From Bactericera cockerelli (lineage: Eukaryota > Arthropoda > Insecta > Hemiptera > Triozidae), in assembly GCA_024516035.1 (NCBI GenBank), contig CM044961.1, forward strand, positions 18,419,374 to 18,483,373: a stretch of DNA of 64,000 nt, given 5' to 3'. The stretch's first letter is position 1; each line of letters opens with the position of its first letter. The notes under the pieces were generated by a model. It did not search any database. It was not told where the DNA came from and was given only the letters and a program-made list of their open reading frames with translations. Below are positions 9,862 to 21,500 of the stretch, piece by piece. The translations under genes were made by a program, and so were the position numbers.

Positions 9862-11395
9862 CCCCTTGCCTCTCCCCTCCTACTTCTTCCCCAGCTTGCC
9901 TCTCCCCTCCTACTTCTTCCCCAGCTTGCCTCTCCCCTCCTACTTCTTCCCCAGCTTGCCTCTCCCCTCCTACTTCTTCCCCAGCTTGCCTCTCCCCTCC
10001 TACTTCTTCCCCAGCTTGCCTCTCCCCTCTTACTTCTTCCCCAGCTTGCCTCTCCCCTCCTACTTCTTCCCCAGCTTGCCTCTCCCCTCCTACTTCTTCC
10101 CCAGCTTGCCTCTCCCCTCCTACTTCTTCCCCAGCTTGCCTCTCCCCTCCTACTTCTTCCCCAGCTTGCCTCTCCCCTCCTACTTCTTCCCCAGCTTGCC
10201 TCTCCCCTCCTACTTCTTCCCCAGCTTGCCTCTCCCCTCCTACTTCTTCCCCAGCTTGCCTCTCCCCTCCTACTTCTTCCCCAGCTTGCCTCTCCCCTCC
10301 TACTTCTTCCCCAGCTTGCCTCTCCCCTCCTACTTCTTCCCCAGCTTGCCTCTCCCCTCCCTACTTCTTCCCCAGCTTGCCTCTCCCCTCCTACTTCTTC
10401 CCCAGCTTGCCTCTCCCCTCCTACTTCTTCCCCAGCTTGCCTCTCCCCTCCTACTTCTTCCCCAGCTTGCCTCTCCCCTCCTACTTCTTCCCCAGCTTGC
10501 CTCTCCCCTCCTACTTCTTCCCCAGCTTGCCTCTCCCCTCCTACTTCTTCCCCAGCTTGCCTCTCCCCTCCTACTTCTTCCCCAGCTTGCCTCTCCCCTC
10601 CTACTTCTTCCCCAGCTTGCCTCTCCCCTCCTACTTCTTCCCCAGCTTGCCTCTCCCCTCCTACTTCTTCCCCAGCTTGCCTCTCCCCTCCTACTTCTTC
10701 CCCAGCTTGCTACCCCTCCTACTTCTTCCCCAGCTTGCCTCTCCCCTCCTACTTCTTCCCCAGCTTGCCTCTCCCCTCCTACTTCTTCCCCAGCTTGCCT
10801 CTCCCCTCCTACTTCTTCCCCAGCTTGCCTCTCCCCTCCTACTTCTTCCCCAGCTTGCCCCTCCCCTCCTAATTCTTCCCGTTACCTCTCCCCTCCTACT
10901 TCTTCCACTTGCCTCTCCCCTCCTACTTCTTCCCCAGCTTGCCTCTCCCCTCCTACTTCTTCCCCAGCTTGCCTCTCCCCTCCTACTTCTTCCCCAGCTT
11001 GCCTCTCCCCTCCTACTTCTTCCCCAGCTTGCCTCTCCCTCCTACTTCTTCCCAGCTTGCCTCTCCCCTCCTACTTCTTCCCCCAGCTTGCCTCTCCCTC
11101 CTACTTCTTCCCCAGCTTGCCTCTCCCCTCCTACTTCTTCCCCAGCTTGCTGATCCCCTCCTACTTCTTCCCCAGCTTGCCTCTCCCCTCCTACTTCTTC
11201 CCCAGCTTGCCTCTCCCCTCCTACTTCTTCCCCAGCTTGCTGATCCCCTCCTACTTCTTCCCCAGCTTGCCTCTCCCCTCCTACTTCTTCCCCAGCTTGC
11301 CTCTCCCCTCCTACTTCTTCCCCAGCTTGCCCCTCCCCTCCTAATTCTTCCTTACCTCTCCCCTCCTACTTCTTCCCCAGCTTGCTGAACCCCTC
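9862..11395. repeat. 30-bp minisatellite, ~50 copies, built on a stop codon
   Basis: The plus-strand unit is CCTACTTCTTCCCCAGCTTG followed by CCTCTCCCCT. On the minus strand each unit reads AAGCTGGGGAAGAAGTAG, the last codons and stop of the gene ending at 11366, followed by about 12 bases of what would be 3' UTR. Most copies are identical; variants (one-base indels, CTGATC, AATTCTTCC) gather toward 10700-11390, the end next to the gene. The unit length is a multiple of three, so long frames on the plus strand are a by-product. Confidence 0.95.
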
Positions 11396-11706
11396 CGTTA
11401 GCTTCTTGGTCACGCTGTCACTGCTGCTCGTGCTGCTGCTGTTCTTGCCCACTTGTCCCAGCATCTCCTTGCTTCGCTTCTCCCTCGACTTCTGCTTCTC
11501 CTTCTCCTTGATCTCCCGCAGCTCCTTCTCCACATCGTCCTGAAGCTCCTCCCCCTCCTCCCCCGAGGAGGACCCTGTGGATCCTGAACGACGTTTCGAC
11601 TTGGTGCGCGTCTTGCCCTGTTTGTCTCCCCGGTGCTTGTTCCCCCCCTCCTGGTTCCTGTTGCCGTTGCCTCCGCTGGTCTTGTCGCCCGCCTGTCTAT
11701 CATAAC
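11366..11706 (-). CDS. Gene 2 last exon
   Basis: The acceptor is tttcttttaggtt-like (cctttctttcag). It reads GYDRQAGDKTSGGNGNRNQE, then an acidic-basic helix (EELQDDVEKELREIKEKEKQ) and ends FSKLGKK with a TAG stop. The final codons are the source of the 30-bp array that follows as 3' UTR. Confidence 0.8.
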
Positions 11707-14700
11707 CTGAAAGAAAGGACGAGGGATTTAAATCATAATCATGATGATAGTGTGGCGTCATCGTGAACGATGGTAGCCAGACAGTGGAGGACTGACTCAG
11801 CACTTCTACCACTGTCTTTACAAGGAGGCTAATAATTGACAAGGGCCCCCAGAACCAAGCCAATGTTAAATCATAATTCATACTGCTCAAAATGGACTTG
11901 CAACTCTCAGCATTTCCAGCTGATGTTCGGCCACTTTTTTTAGGTAAACTTATCAAATAAATAAGGAAAAAAGCGTACAGATACTGGGTGGGTTCGGATA
12001 AAAATCACCTCGTTAGCTGCATTACCATACTGGCTTTCTAACCGCTCGATCACAAATCCAGGTTGCGTATTCTTTGTTTTTACAACCAAAAGAAGAACTT
12101 TTATGTCCGGTTATTTATATAAAGTTGTCCTGAACTTTTGTGTGAAGAATAACTTTGAAACGAATTTTGCTTAGGAAAAAGAAGATTCATTAATCATACA
12201 TATCTTTTCTGTTTTTCTCATTTTTCTGTTCGTACTGATTCAAATAGAGAGGTTAGTTGATGGCATGCATATTCAGAACTATGTATCACCTGCTGATGAG
12301 AGCAAATTAGATGAGAGCTCGAAACACTTGTCAAGTATGTTCTAATATTCATGTACATCCATTATAACGTCTCACTTTTCTGTTCATACTAGTAGGATAA
12401 AAAAGTGCTACAAAATTTACTTAAGCAAGAATTTGATATATTATCTCGGGCCTCGTTTATCCGAGGCTCAACATATTATAGTCAAAAGATGCGCTTTGAG
12501 CTCCTCTATCTTTTGCCCCCACTTCCACCCACCTACCCCCCTCCTACCCCCCCTTTACCTGCGCTTTCGAACGACCCCCCCGAGTCTTCGCTCCTGTACG
12601 GAGTTCCGGCCCTGTAGGTTTTCGGCGCCGCGGAGGGCTGCAGGGAATCCAGCACGGCGCTCGAGTCGTTGTACTTCCCCTGGAACTTTTTCCTGCCGGT
12701 CCCGGGGTCCCCCTCCGCTGCAGTCGGGCCTGGCCTCCCTGGTGAACAATAGCGGGAACGTGCAAGTTGCCTTCTATCTCTCTCTCTTTCAGTGAGCTTG
12801 ATCTCAGTAGCTTGATCGATAAGGCGGCGGACTTGTAACCTGGAGGTCGGTGGTTCAAGTCCCGGTTTCAGCGTAGATTTTGTAAAGCGAGTTCGAGTAG
12901 TTGTGATATCACGAAAGTGATTAACACAAATATGATAACTTTTAACTTTTCATGCGGTGTGTTTAGGACGTGGCGATGGAAGTTGTTTCCAAAGCATCTT
13001 TGTCGAAGAGATGATGGAAAGAGTTTTATTTTACCCTTGAAAATAAATACATAGATGGAACCTTTTTTTTTTGTGTTCAAAATTTGAAATGTTTTGTATT
13101 TCTCCAAACTTTTCTTTCTAAAAAAAAGCTTCAGAGAGAAATTCGTTCTTTCTAGATTTTTTATTGTTCTTGCCATTTTTCTGGGAGCTTTTTGATGCAT
13201 ACTTGTTCATCACATATTAGATACATGTTCTTAACTTAAAATTTCGACCTCTTGTAGATTTTTTTTTTTGGGATTTTGATTCATGAGGTAATTATATATT
13301 TTTTTTTTTTTTAAAAAAAAGAACAAAACATTGTCATCAATAATCATCTATCTAATTTTCAATGTATGAAAGCGCTGCTCCATCGTCAAATCCATACGAG
13401 GTCAGCTTGTATCTTGTGCCTCGTATTCGGAGAGATACAGCTCTTATGATTGCAATATGTGTAGATTGTAATTCAACGGCAAGGTTTCTCACTGCCATTC
13501 AATGTCTTACCTGCTGCCGGGACGTTGTCGCGATATTTGCCGTAATAATCAGCTGCAGGCAGCGAGTACTGGCGCTTCTCGTAGCCGGCCTTCCCCTCTT
13601 TGGACATGGTCTCATCCGGGAGGTGCCTGTCTCTTTTCTCACCGCCGTGGAGGTTGCTTCCTCCGTCCTCTTGGTGTCTACCTCTCTCGTCACCTCCGTA
13701 GAAACTATCTCTCTCGACCTCTGAATAGTATCTGTTGTGCTGACCGCGCAGTTTATCCTCGCTCGCTATCAGTATGATCCCGGTCACCTGGCTGTCGTTC
13801 TGGGGTCGGTGGTTGCCGCCCCCCCGTCCTGCAAAGTTGAATTCAATCTTCTGCTTAGTTTTGAAATAAAATCATGAGGTCATCTTTTTGTTTCCATTAT
13901 TTTACTTCCGAGAAAGTCTAATATCTCTACAATCCAGAGAGGTAATGCTGCCAGCGTGTTGGGAGCATTGCCATCAGAAGAATTGACATCCATATTCTAT
14001 CTGTAAATTTTAATAAAATATATATTCTTGCGTAATATTCAATATTAGGTATCGGAAGTATTGTGTTCGTTTTTGTATTTCTTCTTTTTCTTCATTTAAC
14101 GTAAAAGTACGTTGGAAATAAAAAATAGGTTCAACTGATGCTTCATTTATTCTACCTTCTCAGGATGACCTCTGTAGTTTCAACGTTTAGACAGCAGCTT
14201 CGTAACCTGGAGGTCAGAGGTTCAAGTTCCGAACATTACAATTTTTTTAAAGGGAACTGAATAATTGTGACATCAGTTGCGTAATTTTAACTCAAATATA
14301 ATACATATTAATTTTTTTTTTTTGTGCATTATTAACTTGTGCATTTTTACGTGGATGCTGTATGGAATATATGAATTCTTCAAATACACACTACACAAAA
14401 TGAACCTAATCCAAGTAATCCAACATTGACAAACTAAATATAAATGTGCAAATTCATGACCAATATAGTATAGGTAAATAAATAGTGCAAGATACACAAC
14501 ACCAACTACCATTACTTATTCAACTTCATAATTTGCTACAAATGATCCTGATTCGAATAAGTTATGCTAACTGTTGGAATTTTTTCACATTAGAACATGG
14601 ATTTTATTATCAGAATCGTGATTTATGTTAAAATATATTATGAGTTGTCTTTTAAAGTAGGTAATCATGGTGAGCTAAGAGCTAATCATGGTGCTGTGTG

Positions 14701-15136
14701 CTGTCGCTTAACGTGTTAATATAGAGCAAATATTTTCTGATAGACAGCAGATACAAAAATAATTATAGTCATTTGAACTAGACTGTTTGCATAGAAACGA
14801 TTATTTTGTCAAAGTTGTTGATTGAGTTCAAATTTTTTTTAGCGGGCTGAGAGTTGCTCCCCAGATTTATTATAGATGAAAGTTGTGTTTGAATTATTTA
14901 TGACTAGCGGGTTACACCCGCCGCTTCGCCAGCCCATCAAACACACACAACGCACACACACACCCACCCACCACACACACCCACACACCACACACACCCA
15001 CACATCACACACATCCACACATCACACACACCCACACCCACACATCACACACACCCACACATCACACACACCCATACATCACACACACCCATACATCACA
15101 CACACCCACACATCACACACACACCCACACATCACA

Positions 15137-15179
<43 letters not shown>

Positions 15180-15454
15180 ACACACACACACCACCACACA
15201 CACCACACACACACCACACACACACCACACACACACACACACACACACCACACACACACCACACCACACACACACACCACACACCACACACACACACATC
15301 ACACACACACACCACACACACACCAACACACACCACCAATACACCATACACATCACATACACCACACACACACCACACACACCATACACACACACACCCA
15401 CACATCCACACACACCCACACACCACACACACACACACACCACACACACACCAC

Positions 15455-15503
<49 letters not shown>

Positions 15504-18500
15504 ACACACACATTACACACACACCACACATACACCACATACACATCACATACACCACACACACACCACACACACCATACACACACACACACCACCACAC
15601 CATACACACACACCAAATGTCATTTAGGTTTGAAAAAAAACCTGAATATTTTTTGTCGCCCATTTATTTTCTGGTCTTAACCGGCGTAGCTCAAGAATGG
15701 CTCATCAGAATTTCGCGATCAATATGTCAAATGAAAGCCTAAACCCTTGCCTAAAACTTTCTCGCTCTGAGTTGATAGGTCGTCACTTCAAATTTCGAGA
15801 AAAGATGTCATTTAGGTCAAAAAACGTGAATATTTTACATGTTACCCATCCATTTTTTTTACCTTACCCGGCGTAGCTCAAGAACGGCTCATCAGAAATT
15901 CGCGATCGATATGTCAATTGAAAGCTCGAACCCTTGCCTAAAACTTTCTCGCTTTGAGTTGATAGGTCGTCACTTCAAATTTCGAGAAAAAATGTCATTT
16001 AGGTCAAAAAACGTGATTTTTTTTTGCGTCACCCATCCATTTTTATCCTTACTCATTGTAGCTTAACCTCAGGGAGATATAATCTAGCCTAGAAGAATTT
16101 CCTGATCCAAGCGGACCTATGTGCAAAATTTCAGGTTTCTCGGTCAAACGGTGTGGATTTGTATAAAGAACATACATACACACATACATGATTCTAGGAG
16201 TTCATCGTGTCCGATGCATCCATTGTGTTCAATTTCTCCTTGCAAATGACGTTTCTTTGATGGCTTTTGAGTCCTGCTGGTGTTTTACAGGTTCTACCAC
16301 ATGCTGTGCACACGAGTGGGTTGAGTGAAGTAAGTTGAGTTGTTTGTCTTATTCCAGTACTTGATGATTCAGCTGAGATAATTGTTTTTATAGGTCTCAG
16401 ATTGGATTGTTGAGCTATATTACTGTGTTTATTTCTTTGGTGGCTTAGGAGTCCACTTTTGGTCTTATATGTGATGTTACATATGCCACATTTGAGATCT
16501 GATATAGTGGTTGTATCAGGTATTTCTATTAAGTCTTTGTGGGCTTCTTTCATGTGCCTGTAGATAAATTGGCGTCCAGATTCATTTTCTTTAGTAATAT
16601 TACACACTGGGCACTTCCATAGGTATTGACTTCTCTCGTTGTGTCTTTGTAGTCTATCTTGGATCATATTATTTACTTTTGTAGTGAGACTAGATTCTGC
16701 TTTACTGGTGATTTTCTGTCTCCATTTTGATCTATCTGTAGCTTCAGCTCTCCAGTTATTGGGGTCAATTTTGAGTTCATTGAAATCTTGTTTTAATAGA
16801 TCTATCCATCTTCTCTTTGGCTTCTGTTGTGGGCGTTTTCCTTTCTTGAGTTCGGAGAAGGCTACTTGATGTGGAGTTCTTATTTCAGTCATGCGGCTTA
16901 CGTGACCAGCCCATCTCAATCTTTTCTTTTGAATGATATAGTTGATTGGCATCATTCCTGTTCTCTTGAGTACCTCTTCATTTGATATTCTATCCGTCCA
17001 TTTGATTCTGCAAATTGTCCTCAGACATTTCATGTGGAAACCGTTCAACTTGTTGATGTCATTTGAAAGCACTGTCCAACATTCAGATGAATATAGTAGC
17101 GTGCTCAATACAACCGTTTCGTATATTCGCAATTTTGTTTTGAGGTTTATTTCATGAGGTTTCCACACTCTGGTATATAGGTTGCGAAAGCTAATACTGG
17201 CACTATTTAGTCTGTTCTGAATCTCTTTGTCAATTTTACCATTGTTTTGGATTATTGATCCAAGGTATTTGAAATGTTGTACAGTTTTGATTTCTTTGTT
17301 ATTGATGGTTATACTTTCTGCGGAGGTGTTTATATACATGACTTCAGTCTTCTGTTCGTTAACGATTAGGCCCAGTTTTTTTTGCTTCTGATGCGAATGT
17401 GTCTAGAACGCTTTGTAGTATTTCGGGTGTCTCAGCTACTAGTGCACAGTCGTCGGCGAACATTAGATCCAAGATGTGCAATGGTTTAGTTTTTGTTGCT
17501 GCTTTGAGGTTTCTTCGATTTATCATGTTGGAGTCATTTCTGTAGTGTAGGTCTATTCCACCTATGTTCTTTTGGGCTACATTTTCCATGATTATTTGCA
17601 TGTAGGTGATGAATAAGAGTGGGGCAATAACACAGCCTTGCCGTACTCCTGTATTAATTTGAAATGATGGTGTTTTATCATTTTCAATTTGGACCATTGA
17701 TTCAGTTTCACTATGAAGGGATTTTATGATTCCTAGTAAGTTATCAGGACATTTTATGGCTTCCAGTATTTTGATGAGCATGCCTCTATCCACGGAGTCA
17801 AAAGCTTTGGATATATCTATGAATCCTATGCAGAGTGGAGTTTGCTGTTCAATTGCTTTTTCAACTAGCTGTCGTGCGGTGTAGATCATGTCAGTTGTTG
17901 ATTTCCCACTCCTGAATCCGCATTGAGTGTCCCTCAATATTTCGTTAATGGTAACATAAACTCTTTCATATATTATTCGTGTGACAATCTTGCTTGGTAC
18001 AGATAAAAGAGAAATGCCTCTGTAGTTTTCACATTTGCTTTTAGGGCCTTTTTTATGTATGGGGACAATTAGAGCTTCCTTCCATTCTTTGGGGACAATT
18101 TTATCTTTCCAGATTTGATGGAGTAGTTTGTGCATCATATCAACAGTTTCTTCATTACCAGCTTTAAGCATTTCTCCAGTGATATTATCATTCCCAGGAC
18201 TTTTGTTATTTTTCAATTTCTTTAAGGCATAGCGTATTTCTTCCTTAGTGGGTGGATCATCATTAATACTTGGTAATCCTTCTGTGCACACTCTAATCGC
18301 ACTTTCATCTGTTTCTGTTTCTTGATTGTATAGTTTACTGAAGTAATTGCTCCATATTTCTAGTCTTTTGTAGGTATCTTTCACTTTATTACCATTTTCA
18401 TCTTCTATTACAGACAGAGATTTTTTGTTGGGTCCCACTAGTGCTTTGATCCCATTGTATAGGCTGCGAGAGTCTCCATTGTTTATAAATTCTTGTAGTT

Positions 18501-21500
18501 GTGTGGCATATTCACTCCACCAATCATTTTTTATCTTCCTTATTTCTTGTTGGCAGTTAGCTCTAATCTGTTTATATTTCTTTTCATTTTCTTTGGTTGG
18601 CTGAGCTAGAAATGTTTTGTGTGCATTGGACTTTTCTTTTAGATGATTTATTATGATTGTATCCGATTCATCAAACCAATCTGATGTTTGTGGTTTTTTC
18701 TTTTCCAATGTTTCTTTTGCTGTTTTCACTATCGCATCTTTCATGTCTGTCCAGATTTGTTCAACATTATTGGTATCATTCGATCTATTTTTTGATAAGG
18801 TTTCTTCAAAGTTCCTTCTGACTTGTTCATTTTTCAGACAAGCATTATTATAGCGAGGAGGTAATGGTGATTTTTTTTGTTTGTATTTTATGGGTTTTAA
18901 GAGAATGTTAGCTCTGATTAATCGATGGTCTGTATCACATGCTGCACTTTCATGNNNNNNNNNNNNNNNNNNNNNNNNNNNNNNNNNNNNNNNNNNNNNN
19001 NNNNNNNNNNNNNNNNNNNNNNNNNNNNNNNNNNNNNNNNNNNNNNNNNNNNNNTATGACGGCAGTTAAGGCTAGGAGAACACTCACCATATGACGGCAG
19101 TTAAGGATAGGAGAACACTCACCATATGACGGCAGTTAAGGCGAGGAGAACACTCACCATATGACGGCAGTTAAGGCTAGGAGAACACTCACCATATGAC
19201 GGCAGTTAAGGCTAGGAGAACACTCACCATATGACGGCAGTTAAGGGTAGTAGAACACTCACCATATGACGGCAGTTAAGGCGAGGAGAAGGCACACGAG
19301 GGTGGTGAGAACGCAGGCTACAGGAAACAGGATGGTCAGCACGAGAGTGCCCAGGACTCCTTTGATCAGGTAGTTCCACACTCGGTTCACATGACGCGTC
19401 AGTCCCTTCCCGATGAATCCTGAAATATAAAAACCATTAGTGTGAATAAATTTCAGTTACTTCTACAAAGAAAAATGCAATGCTGGAACTTGGCCTGGCG
19501 CACTGCCGTGCGCTTCGATTAACAATAATTTTATCTTCTTCTTTCACTTTGCCTTTTCCCAAACCTACTTGGGGTCGGCATTGTTCAACCTCATAGTTGA
19601 GGTTGGTTGGTTGTGGCATATTTTTTACGGCTGGATGTCCTTCCTAACACCAACGATTCTATTTGATTTAACGAAGATAACGTAACGGGGGTTTTAACAA
19701 TAATTTCATGTTATGAATAATTCTCAATAATTCCTTTCTAACTACGAGTAATTTTCAACAAATAGAACATAAAATGACACAATCGACACCAAAGTAGATC
19801 AAGATTGTTTCAATTTTCATCAAGCAAGGAGCCATGTAATGCTTTGGAAGGCTCCAAAAAGCATACATAAAATGTACACAAATCATGAGCATACAAAAAA
19901 ATATCCTTCAGGTAAATGTAATATTATGACAAAATTATATTTTATAAGATGTTTCGTGGGTGTGTATGAACAATAGATGTTGACATGCACCACTATAATT
20001 ACAGAAATGTTTTTACTGTTGTAATTTGTAAACAGGATTCTTTCCGTTATTACAAGCCCGTTTACCGGGATTATATTATTATTATAATCTAATAAAAAAT
20101 AGATAGATAGATAAGATGTTTCACTTTTCGTTTTAATGATTTCTCTTGTTGTTCTCCACGAATCAGTGTCTTGATCTATTTACATTACACTATGAAATCA
20201 ACGCAAATGATACTAACCCGTGTCCGGCTTGGTTTCGAAGTAGGTCCGGGACTTGGAGATGTGCCGACACAGGTGCAGCAGCCGAGAGCAGAGGGTGGGG
20301 GTGAGGGAGAACTTGCGAGGAAACAATGTGCCGTTCACTTGCGACAGCTCGAAGTGGGAGTAGAAGGGCTCGATGCAAACGAGAGCGCGGATCCCGAGCG
20401 GACTGCACCAGGGAATGAAAATCTGAGGAAGTACATGAGTTATGTGGAATAGTTAATAAGTTTTCATATTTGTGTTAATCACTTTCGTGATATCACAACT
20501 ACTCAAACTCGCTTTAGTAAATCTACGGTAAAAACGGAACTTGAACCACCGACCTCCAGGTTACGAGTCTACTGAGGTCGGTGGAATAGTTAATTATAAT
20601 CTGTCTGGCTGGGGGGAACTTCACGATTCGGCCCAAATTACCTGAGGAGACCTTTTCCATAGCATGATTCGTCCCAAAACACACTATCAAGTTTTGATCC
20701 CACATAAAAAGTACCACTTTCATTCTAACAAAAAGTCCCACTTTCATTCCACCAAAAAATCCCTCTAAAATAGTATGGAAACGTTGCCCTGAAAGATGAG
20801 AACAATGGCGATGTTCACGACGTTATTGTTTCGAACTAGTAACAGTCATCTTTGTTATCAGTGTTTATTTGAGTGTTTGACAGTAGGGTTATGTAAAATA
20901 CATAGAAGGCCATGCCTGAAGAATACAGTAGGGTTAGGTAAAATACATAGAAGGCCATGCCTCAAGAATATAGTAGGGTTAGGTAAAATACATAGAAGGC
21001 CATGCCTCAAGAATATAGTAGGGTTAGGGATAATATATAGAAGGCAATGCCTTAGGTTTATAGTAGGGTTAGGTAAAATACATAGAAGGCCATGCCTCAA
21101 GAATATAGTAGGGTTAAGGTTAATACATAATATAAGGCAATGCCTCAGGTTTATAGTAGGGTTAGGTAAAATGCATAGAAAGCCATGCCTTAAGAATATA
21201 GTTGGGTTAGGTAAAATACATAGAAGGCCATGCCTCAAGAATATAGTAGGGTTAGGTAAAATACATAGTAGGCCATGCCTAATACATAGAAGGCACAAGG
21301 CTGATATACATAGAAGGTAATTCCGTAATTTAATGTTGAATAATAAAAAATCCCTCAATATGTACGGTACTTAGAATGTTGCACTGGGCCGAATCGTTCG
21401 GTGACCTTTTTTACCTGAAATCGAAAACCTTTTTCATAAACCTTTTTGGGCCGAATCGTAATGCGCCCGGCTGGGGAACGTTAAACAGGAAGACTATAAA

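Noticed and set aside
9840..11388. Plus-strand reading frames of 437, 492 and 159 codons with Ser/Pro/Leu repeats
   Set aside because: They are produced by a 30-bp minisatellite in three frames; the unit derives from the minus-strand gene's stop region.
12544..12858. Other open frames across gene 2 exon 14
   Set aside because: Their phases do not fit either neighbouring exon; only the SAVLDSLQPS frame does.
14876..15742. Long His/Thr and Cys/Val reading frames
   Set aside because: By-products of a CA microsatellite, open on both strands.
20884..21310. Interstitial telomere repeat because of GGGTTAGG
   Set aside because: The motif occurs once per 45-bp unit rather than as tandem TTAGG.
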